From Hyphomonadaceae bacterium (GTDB lineage Bacteria > Pseudomonadota > Alphaproteobacteria > Caulobacterales > Hyphomonadaceae): a stretch of DNA of 64,000 bases. The notes beneath the pieces are model-generated. The model did no database searches. It worked only from the letters and a program-made list of their open reading frames with translations, and was not told where the DNA came from. Positions within the stretch are counted from its first letter, which is position 1. Every line of letters starts with the position of its first letter. The translations under genes were made by a program, and so were the position numbers. The DNA lies in NCBI GenBank assembly GCA_016714495.1, contig JADKDU010000005.1, forward strand, positions 186,001 to 250,000, given 5' to 3'. Positions 1-8,008 of this stretch are shown here, piece after piece.

Positions 1-1178
1 CGGCCGCCGGTCATTTCGACCAGCGTGCGGTTTGCGTCCATCATCAACGCGCTCTCGACGCCTTCGCCATCGAGACGTACGACGCCGAAGGGCGCGTCGT
101 TGAACATGGTGTCGTCGGCGCGGACGCCCGCGCTTGAAGGCGTTGCAGCCGGCGTCCCCGGAACAGGCGCGCGACGCGCGGTCTGCTCTGCGGCGCTGGC
201 GACATAGACAACTGAACGCGTAAGGGCTTCGGCGCCCTTGCCCGACCAGGTCGTGATCATGGTGGCGGTGGTCTCGACACCGTCGCGGGCGCGCAGGACG
301 ACTTCAGCCCGGTGGCTGGCCTGGCCGCGCACATCGCGCTTCATCAGCTTAAGACCTTCCGGGCGCATGATGTCTTCGAGACGAAGCGCGTTGTCGCCAT
401 CGGGCAGGCCCAGCATATGGCGCAGCGTCTGATTGATATAGACCACGCGGCCATCGCGGCGCGCGGAGAAGAAGCCGACGGGCGCATCTTCAACATAAAG
501 CGCGCGAGAATCGACAGAGCCTGAACCCGCCGTATGGGAACCCGCTTCCACGCGGCGCAAGCGCCATAGCGCTCGTGTCTTGCCCAGCGGCGCGACGCTG
601 ACTTCGAACTGGATGGGGGTGTGGCTGTCGCCGAAGAGCAGGGCGGGCAGCATTTCGGATTTCGCGGCGCCGAGCTTCACGGCCTTCGACAAGCGATAGA
701 CCGGCGCAGCCATGCCCGGATTGGAGGAAAACAGCCGGTCAACCGAGGGCGCATGCGCGCTATCGCCCGAGACGTGCGCGAGTTGCGCAATTGCAAGATA
801 GCCGGCGTTAGCCGCAACGGTCGCGCCCCCCCGATCGGAAATCAGAGCAGGTTCGGTTAGCGCCTCAAGCCAGAGATGGCGCTTGGTTGACTGCACGGCC
901 GCCTCGGCCGCGCCGCGTTCGGGGAACATGCCAAGTTTCCGCCCCGCCCCGCGCATCACCCACAGCACAAGCACCAGCGCCATCGCGCCAAGAGCAATCA
1001 CCAACACCGCGCCGGCAGGTCCGACGGCGTCGCTCCAGGTGAGCGCCATGCCGGCCGCACCGCCCGCGATTGCCAGGGCAGCCCAGAAGCCGAGCTGGAT
1101 GTAGTCAAACCCCTTGCGAGCGGCGGGGGCCGGCGTCTCGATCGTTTCGTAGACGAGAGCATCGTTTGCGTCAGCCAT
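1..1178 (-). CDS. cckA: CckA hybrid sensor histidine kinase, N-terminal part (cut by window edge)
   Basis: The gene starts at ATG 1178 after an AGAAAG-type ribosome site and stays open to the left edge, so about 392 N-terminal residues are visible. Near residues 25-80 there are two hydrophobic segments that would anchor it in the inner membrane. PAS-like sensor sequence follows (for example GFFSARRDGRVVYIN and FGVVRLDGEGVES). The kinase and receiver domains lie outside the window. In Caulobacter CckA feeds the ChpT-CtrA phosphorelay for cell cycle and motility. The identity rests on the PAS/TM layout and on position directly downstream of flhB, as in Caulobacter; without the catalytic part another PAS kinase cannot be fully excluded. 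Confidence 0.8.
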   Translation of the reverse strand, partial: MADANDALVYETIETPAPAARKGFDYIQLGFWAALAIAGGAAGMALTWSDAVGPAGAVLVIALGAMALVLVLWVMRGAGRKLGMFPERGAAEAAVQSTKRHLWLEALTEPALISDRGGATVAANAGYLAIAQLAHVSGDSAHAPSVDRLFSSNPGMAAPVYRLSKAVKLGAAKSEMLPALLFGDSHTPIQFEVSVAPLGKTRALWRLRRVEAGSHTAGSGSVDSRALYVEDAPVGFFSARRDGRVVYINQTLRHMLGLPDGDNALRLEDIMRPEGLKLMKRDVRGQASHRAEVVLRARDGVETTATMITTWSGKGAEALTRSVVYVASAAEQTARRAPVPGTPAATPSSAGVRADDTMFNDAPFGVVRLDGEGVESALMMDANRTLVEMTGG

Positions 1179-1419
1179 GGCGGTCTTTCTGGTGTTCGGT
1201 CGGCGAGTATTGGGGTGATTCGTGCGCATTCGGGTTACCCCGCGAATCGGCTTTAACGATTTGACTCTGCAGTGAATTCCAGCCTCGGGACACAATCCCT
1301 TGTGGTGCAGTCTGAGTCAGTTCGGGGCCTGGGTCACCAGCGCTTGTGGCCGGGGCTTTCCAGCCCCGGCTTTCAGCCTTGATCAGCATCCTGTGGAGAA
1401 GCATGGCGGAAGCGCTCAT
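1171..1419 (-). CDS. Doubtful 82-codon ORF bridging flhB and cckA
   Basis: This reading frame begins with an ATG whose last bases overlap the flhB stop (ATGA) and ends 8 nt inside cckA, so its ends fit translational coupling. Its protein is low in hydrophobic residues, has no recognisable domain and repeats SRGW twice. A GC-rich hairpin (1349-1370) sits inside it. It may simply be the flhB-cckA spacer that stays open by chance in GC-rich DNA. I recall that Caulobacter has an extra locus between flhB and cckA, but cannot compare it here. Confidence 0.3.
   Translation of the reverse strand: MSASAMLLHRMLIKAESRGWKAPATSAGDPGPELTQTAPQGIVSRGWNSLQSQIVKADSRGNPNAHESPQYSPTEHQKDRHG
1349..1370. other. 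GC-rich hairpin between flhB and cckA
   Basis: Eight-base perfect inverted repeat (GCCGGGGC and GCCCCGGC, loop of 6). On the plus strand it is followed by TTTC; on the minus strand, the direction of flhB and cckA, there is no T run. It could reduce read-through from flhB into cckA or stabilise the flhB mRNA end. Confidence 0.4.
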
Positions 1420-2486
1420 CGCCGCCTCCCCTTGGCTGTGTTCATGACGAAGCCGATGACTTTCGCGACCGCCTCGAAATGCTCACGCGGCACGCTTTCC
1501 TCGACTTCGACCGAGGCGAACAGGGCGCGCGCAAGCGGCACGTTCTCGACGATCGGGATGTTGTGTTCCTTTGCGAGTTCGCGAATGCGCAGCGCGACCT
1601 CGTCAGCGCCTTTCGCCATGCACATCGGCGCGGCGTCCTTTTCCGGATCATAGCGCAGCGCGACCGAGTAGTGGGTCGGGTTGGTGATGACCACGGTCGA
1701 CTTCGGCACGTTCTGCATCATGCGCTTGCGCGACCGCTCGAGACGGATCTGGCGCAGGCGGGCGCGGATATGCGGATCGCCTTCCTGCTGCTTGACCTCG
1801 TCGCGCACATCCCTGCGCGACATGCGCATGCGCTGCATGAAGCTCCAGCGCTGATAGATGAAGTCTCCGCCCGCGATCAGGCCGACCACGATGACCGCCG
1901 CCAGCAGAAGCCTGCCCGCGATCACTTGCGTCATCGCCAGCATGCCGGAGGGATCGAGCCTGCCCGATTCCGAGATCGCGGTCGCTTCGGGCCAGACGGC
2001 GTAGATCATCGCCGCTGTAATTGCCCCCATCTTGGCGATCGACTTCAGCAGGTTCACCCAGCCCTGCATGCCGAACATGCGCTGCAGGCCCTTCATCGGC
2101 GATAGTTTGGACAGATCCGGCTTTATTTTCTCGCCCGTCCACAGCGGCCGCGATTGGACGATGTGGCCGAGCACGCCCGCCACCGCGATGGCTGCGAAGA
2201 TCACCATCAACGGAAGCGCCAGCGACATCAGCAGGCTTGTCATCAACTGCTGAGCGCCGCCGCCAGCAAGATGGAAAGCATGAGGGTGGTCCATGATCCG
2301 CACCAGCGGATCGGCAATCATTGCGGCAAGCGGCCCGGCGGCCGCCATGATGCCGGCGATGGCCATCATCAGAAACCAGATCGGAACATCCTGACTCTTG
2401 GCTATGTCGCCCTTCCGGCGCGCTTCTTCCAGCCGCTTCTGTGTCGGATCTTCTGTCTTCTGACTGTTGTCCTGCTCTTCGGCCAC
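1416..2486 (-). CDS. flhB: Flagellar type III export protein FlhB
   Basis: FlhB is the inner-membrane export-gate subunit whose autocleaved cytoplasmic domain switches substrates from rod/hook to filament. The 356-residue length is typical. The N-terminus shows the usual EDPTQKRLEEARRKGDI stretch, then four membrane segments between about residues 35 and 215, then a charged cytoplasmic domain. The self-cleavage motif NPTH is at residues 269-272. It starts with GTG at 2486, 6 nt after the fliR stop, in the order fliQ-fliR-flhB, so the three are almost certainly one operon. Confidence 0.97.
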   Translation of the reverse strand: MAEEQDNSQKTEDPTQKRLEEARRKGDIAKSQDVPIWFLMMAIAGIMAAAGPLAAMIADPLVRIMDHPHAFHLAGGGAQQLMTSLLMSLALPLMVIFAAIAVAGVLGHIVQSRPLWTGEKIKPDLSKLSPMKGLQRMFGMQGWVNLLKSIAKMGAITAAMIYAVWPEATAISESGRLDPSGMLAMTQVIAGRLLLAAVIVVGLIAGGDFIYQRWSFMQRMRMSRRDVRDEVKQQEGDPHIRARLRQIRLERSRKRMMQNVPKSTVVITNPTHYSVALRYDPEKDAAPMCMAKGADEVALRIRELAKEHNIPIVENVPLARALFASVEVEESVPREHFEAVAKVIGFVMNTAKGRRR

Positions 2487-2492
2487 TGTGGT

Positions 2493-3248
2493 TTATCTCA
2501 AGGTGAAGATGTGCATCTGGCGCTCCATTTCCTGGAGCCAGATCATCATGCCGCCGCCCAGCCCGAGCGCGGTGACGGCGAGACCCAGCATCACGGACAG
2601 CGGCATAGCGGTCATGAAAATCTGAACCTGCGGGACAAGGCGCGAGATCAGGCCGAGTGCGACGTTGAAGACCAGCGAGAAGATCAGCACGGGCGCCGCA
2701 ATCTGGATGCCGAGGCGGAAGGAATTCGACACGGCGTCGATCACGAAGGTCGAAGCATCGCCGATCGGTGGAAACGCGCCAGGCGGGAAGATCGTGTAGC
2801 TGTCGGCCGCCGCTTCGATCATCACGCGGTGAAGCCCTGCCGACATGATGAGGACAACGCCCATCATCGAAAAGAAGCCAGAGAAGATCGCCGCCGGCTG
2901 GCTGGCGATCGGGTCAACCTGCTGAGCAAAGCCAAGCCCCGATGCGATGCCGACGGTGGCGCCCGCAACCTGGAGCGCGCTCATCATCAGACGGGCGCCG
3001 AGACCGAGGATCAGGCCGGTGATGATCTCGGTGATGATCATCGGAAAGGCGCTGACAACATCAGCCGGCATTGGCGGCGCACGGCTCACAAGGGAAGGCG
3101 CAAGCGTCGCCGTGATCAGCACAGCCACGCCCAGACGCATCATGGGCGGCGTCGTCTGTTCTCCCCAGGCCGGCGCAATCATCATCACGGAGCCGAGCCG
3201 CGCGAACAGCAGCGCCCCGATCCATGCGTATTGATTGAGCCAGTCCAA
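2493..3248 (-). CDS. fliR: Flagellar type III export protein FliR
   Basis: FliR forms the export gate core with FliP and FliQ in the flagellar basal body membrane. The product is 251 residues and almost entirely hydrophobic, with the MMIAPAWGEQ and GLGFAQQVDP regions typical of the family. The start is TTG at 3248, supported by a GGAGGCGCG ribosome site and by the 13 nt gap to the fliQ stop; there is no better ATG upstream. It is the middle gene of fliQ-fliR-flhB. Confidence 0.95.
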   Translation of the reverse strand: MDWLNQYAWIGALLFARLGSVMMIAPAWGEQTTPPMMRLGVAVLITATLAPSLVSRAPPMPADVVSAFPMIITEIITGLILGLGARLMMSALQVAGATVGIASGLGFAQQVDPIASQPAAIFSGFFSMMGVVLIMSAGLHRVMIEAAADSYTIFPPGAFPPIGDASTFVIDAVSNSFRLGIQIAAPVLIFSLVFNVALGLISRLVPQVQIFMTAMPLSVMLGLAVTALGLGGGMMIWLQEMERQMHIFTLR

Positions 3249-3261
3249 CCTGCGCGCCTCC

Positions 3262-3525
3262 CTAGAATTCGGCTATTCGCGCGAAAACTTCGTTGGCGAA
3301 GCCCGCGAGGAGCGCGCCCATCAGCGGCAGGAAGATCAGCAGCGCGGCGAAGATCGCGATGATCTTCGGCACGAAGACCAGCGTCATCTCCTGAATCTGC
3401 GTCAGCGCCTGGAAGAAGGCGATGACCAGCCCCACGACCAGACCGGCGATCATGGCCGGGGCGCACATCCAGACTGTGGTCCAGAGCGCGTCGCGGCCAA
3501 AGTCGAGAACCTCCAGACCATTCAT
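3262..3525 (-). CDS. fliQ: Flagellar type III export protein FliQ
   Basis: An 87-residue protein with two membrane helices (WTTVWMCAPAMIAGLVVGL and IIAIFAALLIFLPLMGALL) joined by the conserved QALTQIQEMTL loop, the FliQ hallmark. The ATG at 3525 is chosen because it is preceded by GGAGAAA at the right distance and gives the normal family length; an upstream extension of 16 codons has no ribosome site. First gene of the fliQ-fliR-flhB operon, with two TTAAC boxes upstream. Confidence 0.95.
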   Translation of the reverse strand: MNGLEVLDFGRDALWTTVWMCAPAMIAGLVVGLVIAFFQALTQIQEMTLVFVPKIIAIFAALLIFLPLMGALLAGFANEVFARIAEF

Positions 3526-3559
3526 GCCTGTTTCTCCATGAAAATTATGGTTTGCGGCC

Positions 3560-3585
3560 GTTAACCCTCGCAAATGAGTAGTTAA
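3560..3585 (-). promoter_or_regulatory. Two TTAAC half-sites upstream of fliQ (possible CtrA control)
   Basis: On the minus strand TTAAC occurs at 3585-3581 and again at 3564-3560, 35-60 nt before the fliQ start. CtrA in Caulobacter binds TTAA-N7-TTAA and controls class II flagellar operons including fliQR. The spacing here (16 nt) is not the canonical N7, so these are half-sites at best. Confidence 0.3.
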
Positions 3586-3621
3586 GAAAGGGTAGGCAAA
3601 ACCTGCCGGTCCGGGTTCCAG

Positions 3622-3644
3622 CCAGCGGTTTTGCTGGGTTTTTT
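3622..3644 (+). terminator. Small terminator-like hairpin
   Basis: CCAGC, loop of 6, GCTGG, then GTTTTTT on the plus strand. It has the form of an intrinsic terminator but both flanking genes are on the minus strand, so it could only stop antisense transcription into the sensor kinase gene. The stem is short. Confidence 0.3.
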
Positions 3645-3674
3645 GAGGGTGCGGCGATTAATTCGCCACCCGAT

Positions 3675-5048
3675 CTATCCGACAGCGGGAATTCGGACCT
3701 TCACGCGAAGGCCGGGCTGGTTGTCTTCCAGCAGCAGGTCGCCGCCATGCATCCGGGCCAGCGTCGCCGCCAGCGACAGGCCAAGGCCTGAGCCCGGGGT
3801 CGTCCGCGCCGAATCCAGACGCCCGAAACGCCTGAGCGCCCCGGCGCGCTGGTCTTGGGGGATGCCGGGCCCGCGGTCTGCGACCTCGACCTCCGCAATG
3901 CCCTGCTCTCGCCGCACCGCCATCGTGATGGCGCCGCCCGAGGCGCCGTGCTTCAGGGCGTTGTCGACAAGGTTGGAGACAAGCTGCGCAAGGAACTGCG
4001 CGTGGCCGCTGACCTTCGGGGGCGCGCCATCCTCCTCCGCAAACGAGAGCGTGACCCCCATCTCCTCAGCCAAGGGCTGGTGGAGTTCGAACACGTCACG
4101 CACGACCGCACTGAGATCAACCTGTGTGAACTGGTCGCGCGCCGCACCGGCTTCGGCGCGCGCGATGTCAATCATCGCTGAGAAGGATGAGAGAATCCGA
4201 TCCGCCTCGTCCGCCGCCTGCCCAAGCGCCTCGCGCCGGGCGCCATCGGGAAGCTCTGCATCGTTGCCGCGCTGGATTTGCGTCTTGAGGCGTGTGAGCG
4301 GCGTGCGCAGATCGTGAGCCAGACTGTCAGTCACAGTACGTAATTCTGTCACCAGCGTCTCTATGCGTTCGAGCATTTCGTTGAGCGTGACCGCCAGATG
4401 CCCGAACTCATCGCCGCCCGAGCGAACCGGAATGCGGGTTGACAGATCGCCGGCGACGATCGCACGCGCCGTGCTGTCGATATCGCCGATACGACGCATG
4501 ACCAGTCGATTGAGAACAAATCCCGATACGCCTGCCAATACCACAGCAGCAATCAGGGCCACGGCGCCGGACTCGATAAGCGCCGCCTGGAAGTTCCGCT
4601 CAGCGCGAAGGTCACGTCCGACCAGCAATCGCGTTCCGTACGGCGCAACATAGGCGACCGCGCCGATTTCGATATCCTGGCCGTTGGGCGCACGCACGCC
4701 GTACACACTGGTCCATTGACCGTCGGTGCGAACATTCTCGGGCCAGTCCGACAGATTGCCGACGATCTTTGCGCCATTACGATCGGTGAGCAGGTAGATG
4801 GCTTCGGACTCGCCAACCGCGCGGTCACGGATCGTGGCGACCAACGCGGGGAGATTCCGCCCGCCGTCACTCGAATCGACGATGCCGCGCAACTCCGCCG
4901 CGACGACCTCGGCCGTTTCCTGTTCAAGGATACGCGTCGCGGCGATGTAGGTGAGCGTGAAAGTTGCGCTGATGATCGCAAGCGTCATCAGCGCCGAGAG
5001 GCCGATCACGCGCGCACTGAGTGTCCCCAACCCCAGTCGTTGCGCCAT
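3675..5048 (-). CDS. Two-component sensor histidine kinase
   Basis: A 457-residue membrane kinase. Transmembrane segments lie near residues 12-36 and 160-180 around a periplasmic sensor region, followed by a HAMP domain (about 181-233), a HisKA dimerisation domain with the phosphorylated His in SLAHDLRTPLTRLK (H245), and a HATPase_c domain with the N box (LVDNALKHG) and the DRGPGIP and GSGLGLSLA G boxes. It overlaps the end of the response regulator by one base, so the pair are co-translated partners. The signal is not evident; because the operon starts with a DegP-type protease, envelope stress or metal stress are reasonable guesses. Confidence 0.92.
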   Translation of the reverse strand: MAQRLGLGTLSARVIGLSALMTLAIISATFTLTYIAATRILEQETAEVVAAELRGIVDSSDGGRNLPALVATIRDRAVGESEAIYLLTDRNGAKIVGNLSDWPENVRTDGQWTSVYGVRAPNGQDIEIGAVAYVAPYGTRLLVGRDLRAERNFQAALIESGAVALIAAVVLAGVSGFVLNRLVMRRIGDIDSTARAIVAGDLSTRIPVRSGGDEFGHLAVTLNEMLERIETLVTELRTVTDSLAHDLRTPLTRLKTQIQRGNDAELPDGARREALGQAADEADRILSSFSAMIDIARAEAGAARDQFTQVDLSAVVRDVFELHQPLAEEMGVTLSFAEEDGAPPKVSGHAQFLAQLVSNLVDNALKHGASGGAITMAVRREQGIAEVEVADRGPGIPQDQRAGALRRFGRLDSARTTPGSGLGLSLAATLARMHGGDLLLEDNQPGLRVKVRIPAVG

Positions 5049-5734
5049 CAGGTCGCCGATCGGATGCGATAACCTTCGCCGCGCAGCGTTTCGATCAGCG
5101 GCCGCTCGCCTGCCGCATCGATCTTCCGCCGCAGGCGCGAAATGTGGACGTCGACCACATTAGCCTGCGGCTCGAACTGATAGTCCCAGACGTGATTGAG
5201 CAGCATGGTGCGCGTCACCGGCCGGCCTGCATTCCGCATCATGTATTCGAGAATGGCGAACTCGCGCGGCAGAAGATCGATCTCGCGCGCGCCCCGGAAA
5301 GCCCGGCGCTTTTCGAGATCTAGCCGCAGGTCATCGACCTTCAGCTCGGTCTGTTCCGCAGCGCGCGGATCGCGGCGACGGACAATCGCCTCAAGGCGCG
5401 CAAGCAATTCGGAAAACGCGAACGGCTTGACCAGATAATCGTCGCTCCCTGCCTTCAACCCCTCGACCCTGTGGTCGATCTGGCCGAGCGCCGAAAGGAT
5501 GATCGCCGGGGTCTGATTGTCTTCGGCGCGCAGCGTCTTGAGGATGGTGAGCCCATCCATCTGCGGCAGCATGCGATCAAGGATTATGGCGTCGTGCTCG
5601 CCGCCCTGCGCAAAGCTCAGGCCCTCGGGTCCCGTGCGGCAGACATCCACCGCATGGCCCTTTTCCTTGAGCCCTCGCTCGATGAAGTCCGCCGTGCGGG
5701 CCTCGTCTTCGATCACCAGGATGCGCATGGTCAT
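5048..5734 (-). CDS. OmpR/PhoB-family response regulator
   Basis: 228 residues. Receiver domain (1-120) with acidic pocket E9-D10, phospho-acceptor D53 in IILDRMLPQMDG and conserved K103 (LVKPF), then a winged-helix DNA-binding domain ending in VDVHISRLRRKID and TLRGEGYRI. Partner of the kinase that overlaps its stop codon. Starts at ATG 5734; a second ATG two codons in is also possible. It lies 116 nt after the DegP-like gene, separated from it by a long hairpin, so its level may be lower than that of the protease. Confidence 0.93.
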   Translation of the reverse strand: MTMRILVIEDEARTADFIERGLKEKGHAVDVCRTGPEGLSFAQGGEHDAIILDRMLPQMDGLTILKTLRAEDNQTPAIILSALGQIDHRVEGLKAGSDDYLVKPFAFSELLARLEAIVRRRDPRAAEQTELKVDDLRLDLEKRRAFRGAREIDLLPREFAILEYMMRNAGRPVTRTMLLNHVWDYQFEPQANVVDVHISRLRRKIDAAGERPLIETLRGEGYRIRSAT

Positions 5735-5780
5735 GAGTCTAGGCGCTCCCGGCGTCTATCGGAAGCCTCTTCATAGGAAC

Positions 5781-5832
5781 AGGCGCGGTCGTTCCGCTCA
5801 CTTGGGGGACGGACGACGGAACGGCCGCGCCT
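5781..5832 (-). other. Long hairpin between degP and the response regulator
   Basis: Two 16-base arms (5781-5796 and 5817-5832) pair with a single G-T mismatch around a 20-base loop. It begins 19 nt after the protease stop codon. No T run follows on the minus strand, so it is more likely an mRNA 3'-end stabiliser or a partial attenuator inside the operon than a full terminator. Confidence 0.6.
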
Positions 5833-5850
5833 GCGCTTCCCCGGAAGGCG

Positions 5851-7359
5851 TCAGCCGTCCGAGAAAGGAACTCCAACAAAGAACTTCGTGTCTTCGCGCT
5901 GCAGCTGGAGAAGGACTGCGTTGCGATTTTGCTTCTTGGCCTCGTCGACCGCCTTCTTGGCGGCGTCCGGCGTGGTGGCGTTCGACTGGTTCACTTTCAC
6001 CAGCTTGTCGCCAACCCGGATGCCGGCGTCCGCCGCAGGCGAGTTGACCTTGACCGACGTGATCGTCACGCCATCGTCGCCTGCCGTCAGGCCGAGGCCC
6101 AGTTCTGCGAGGCTGACGCTGCCGCCGCCAGTGGCTTTCGGTGTTGCGCTCGCCAGGGTCGGCTTCGCGCTCTCGTCCTTCAGACCTTCGATATTCACCT
6201 TCAGCGTCTGCTGGCGGCCATCGCGCATGATCTTGAGCTCGCGCGAGGCGCCGGCTTTGGTGTCGGCTACGGCGCGGGTCAGATCTTGCACATGGGCGAT
6301 TTCGCGTTCGCCAAAGTGCAGGATCACGTCGCCTTCCTTCACGCCAGCCTTGGAAGCCGGGCTGCCATCAGTGACGGAGTTCACCAGCGCGCCCTTGGCT
6401 GAAGCCAGGTTGAGGCTGCTTGCGATATCCGGCGTCACCGGGCCGATGCCGACGCCCAGCCAACCACGCTCGACCGAGCCGTGCGCGATAAGCTGAGCCA
6501 CAATGCCCTGCGCCATATCCGACGGGATCGAGAAGCCGATGCCGACATTGCCGCCGGTCGGCGAATAGATCGCCGAGTTGACGCCGATGACCGAACCGGT
6601 CTGATCGAACAGCGGCCCGCCGCTGTTGCCGGGATTGATCGGCGCGTCGACCTGGATGAAGTCGTCATACTGGCCGGAGTTGATGTTTCGCCCGCGCGCC
6701 GAGACGATGCCGGCGGTCACTGTGTTGCCGAGGCCGAAGGGCGACCCGACGGCGAACACGCTGTCGCCGGGGCGTGCGGTCTTGCTGTCGCCCCAGGGCA
6801 GGCCACGCGGAATGTTGTTGCCGCTGACTTTCAGCACCGCAAGATCGGTTTTAGGGTCAGTGCCGACCAGCGTGCCCTGAAGCTCGCGACCGTCTTCGAG
6901 AACAACCGTCATCTTCCTGGCGTCGTCAACAACGTGGTTGTTGGTGACGATGTAGCCGCCTTCGATGAAGAAGCCGGATCCCGACCCAAACCGGTCGGGC
7001 GATTCGCCTTGTCGCTGACCATCCTGCCCCGGAACGCCATTTCCGAAGAAATCTTCAAACGGCGTGCCTTCAAACGGGTTGCGGCCGTTGAATTGCGACT
7101 GCCGCACCGGGCTGGAGGAGCGCACCTGGATCTGCACGACCGAAGGCGACACCGCTTGAAAGAGGTCGGCAAGGTTCGGCAGGTTACCCCAGCGCGCTTG
7201 CTGGCTGATCGCCGGCAAGGTGAGCTGCGCAGCCGCAGGCGCCGCAAGGGACGCGCCGTTGTTGAAAAACGCAAAGGATGGCGCTGCGAGGGCGAGCGCG
7301 CCGAGGCTCACACCTGCAATCAAACCGCCTGTCGCGCCAATGATCGTTCCACGCTTCAT
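5851..7359 (-). CDS. degP: DegP/HtrA-family periplasmic serine protease (Do)
   Basis: A 502-residue HtrA protease that degrades or chaperones misfolded envelope proteins. An N-terminal hydrophobic segment (residues 5-30) acts as signal or anchor. The trypsin-like domain has catalytic H142 (TNNHVVDD), D172 (TDLAVLKV) and S246 (NPGNSGGPL), followed by two PDZ domains near 285-380 and 400-495. ATG 7359 is preferred over the ATG four codons upstream because GGAGACCAAT precedes it at ideal spacing. It is followed by a two-component system on the same strand, suggesting stress-regulated co-expression. degQ or mucD would be equally fitting names. Confidence 0.93.
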   Translation of the reverse strand: MKRGTIIGATGGLIAGVSLGALALAAPSFAFFNNGASLAAPAAAQLTLPAISQQARWGNLPNLADLFQAVSPSVVQIQVRSSSPVRQSQFNGRNPFEGTPFEDFFGNGVPGQDGQRQGESPDRFGSGSGFFIEGGYIVTNNHVVDDARKMTVVLEDGRELQGTLVGTDPKTDLAVLKVSGNNIPRGLPWGDSKTARPGDSVFAVGSPFGLGNTVTAGIVSARGRNINSGQYDDFIQVDAPINPGNSGGPLFDQTGSVIGVNSAIYSPTGGNVGIGFSIPSDMAQGIVAQLIAHGSVERGWLGVGIGPVTPDIASSLNLASAKGALVNSVTDGSPASKAGVKEGDVILHFGEREIAHVQDLTRAVADTKAGASRELKIMRDGRQQTLKVNIEGLKDESAKPTLASATPKATGGGSVSLAELGLGLTAGDDGVTITSVKVNSPAADAGIRVGDKLVKVNQSNATTPDAAKKAVDEAKKQNRNAVLLQLQREDTKFFVGVPFSDG

Positions 7360-7371
7360 ATTGGTCTCCAT

Positions 7372-7408
7372 GTCCGCATCAGGTTCGAGAAGAGAGATTG
7401 GTGCGGAC
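7372..7408 (-). promoter_or_regulatory. Inverted repeat in the degP leader
   Basis: GTCCGCATCA (7372-7381) pairs with TGGTGCGGAC (7399-7408) with one mismatch and a 17-base loop, just upstream of the protease start. It could be an operator for the neighbouring response regulator or a leader hairpin. The rest of the 7409-7616 spacer shows no convincing site. Confidence 0.3.
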
Positions 7409-7616
7409 TGTTGTTACGCAAGAGAGAGCGCCGCGAACATGAAACGGGTCTGTCCCGAACATTAACTCAGCGCCCGATAGCGTCTCTTTTGCCTTGTGAA
7501 TGTGGACATTTCCGGGCGGATTTCGCGTCAACGCCAAGGCACGCAGAGCCCTTAACCGCGCAAGCCTTTGACTCCGCTCGAAACAGCGACACAGCCCTGA
7601 GAGGCCCGCGTCAAAT

Positions 7617-7923
7617 TCAGCTCCGAAAGCCGTTCGTGAGGTGTGTGCCGTCACACAATGGCTTGCTGGCCGATCCGCCGCAACGACAGGGCGTGGCGCT
7701 CTGAACGCGGGCCGCCACACGCCAGGTCCCGGCCGTGATCTCAAGGTTCCCGCGCACTTTGAGAGGCCCGTCCGTCTGCGGGTCGATCGCCAGCGCCCCA
7801 CCGCTCGCCCGATGCATCGACATGCACATCATGGTGAGAGCCCTCGCAGAACGGCTTGTTCTTGGACGCCCCCCACCTGCTTGTTTTGGCGAAGCTTATG
7901 CCTGCTGAATGAGGAGAGCCATT
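7617..7923 (-). pseudogene. Degraded tandem CDGSH iron-sulfur protein
   Basis: The upstream frame contains WGASKNKPFCEGSHHDVHV, the first CDGSH site of a tandem mitoNEET-like protein. The second site, PCRCGGSASKPLCDGTH, lies in another frame (71-codon ORF 7617-7832). One base too many around 7800-7835 separates the frames. The first site is also damaged: the expected C-R-C-G reads S-R-W-G, and no N-terminal half is found upstream. The C-terminal domain alone still has its three Cys and one His, so a short protein might be made. The several independent lesions argue for decay rather than a sequencing slip. Confidence 0.6.
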
Positions 7924-8008
7924 ATCCCTTGGGATGAGGTTGCATTGGCTGGGCCCGCTGCCCCGCATGAAGGCGGCTCATCAGGGAAACCGGCGCAAGC
8001 CGTATGGC

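Noticed and set aside
2154..3362. Long plus-strand frame (about 400 codons) opposite flhB/fliR
   Set aside because: Antisense of clear flagellar genes; product is Arg/His/Asp-rich without domains.
6481..7704. Plus-strand frame of about 400 codons opposite the DegP gene
   Set aside because: Mirror of a well-supported protease; low-complexity translation.
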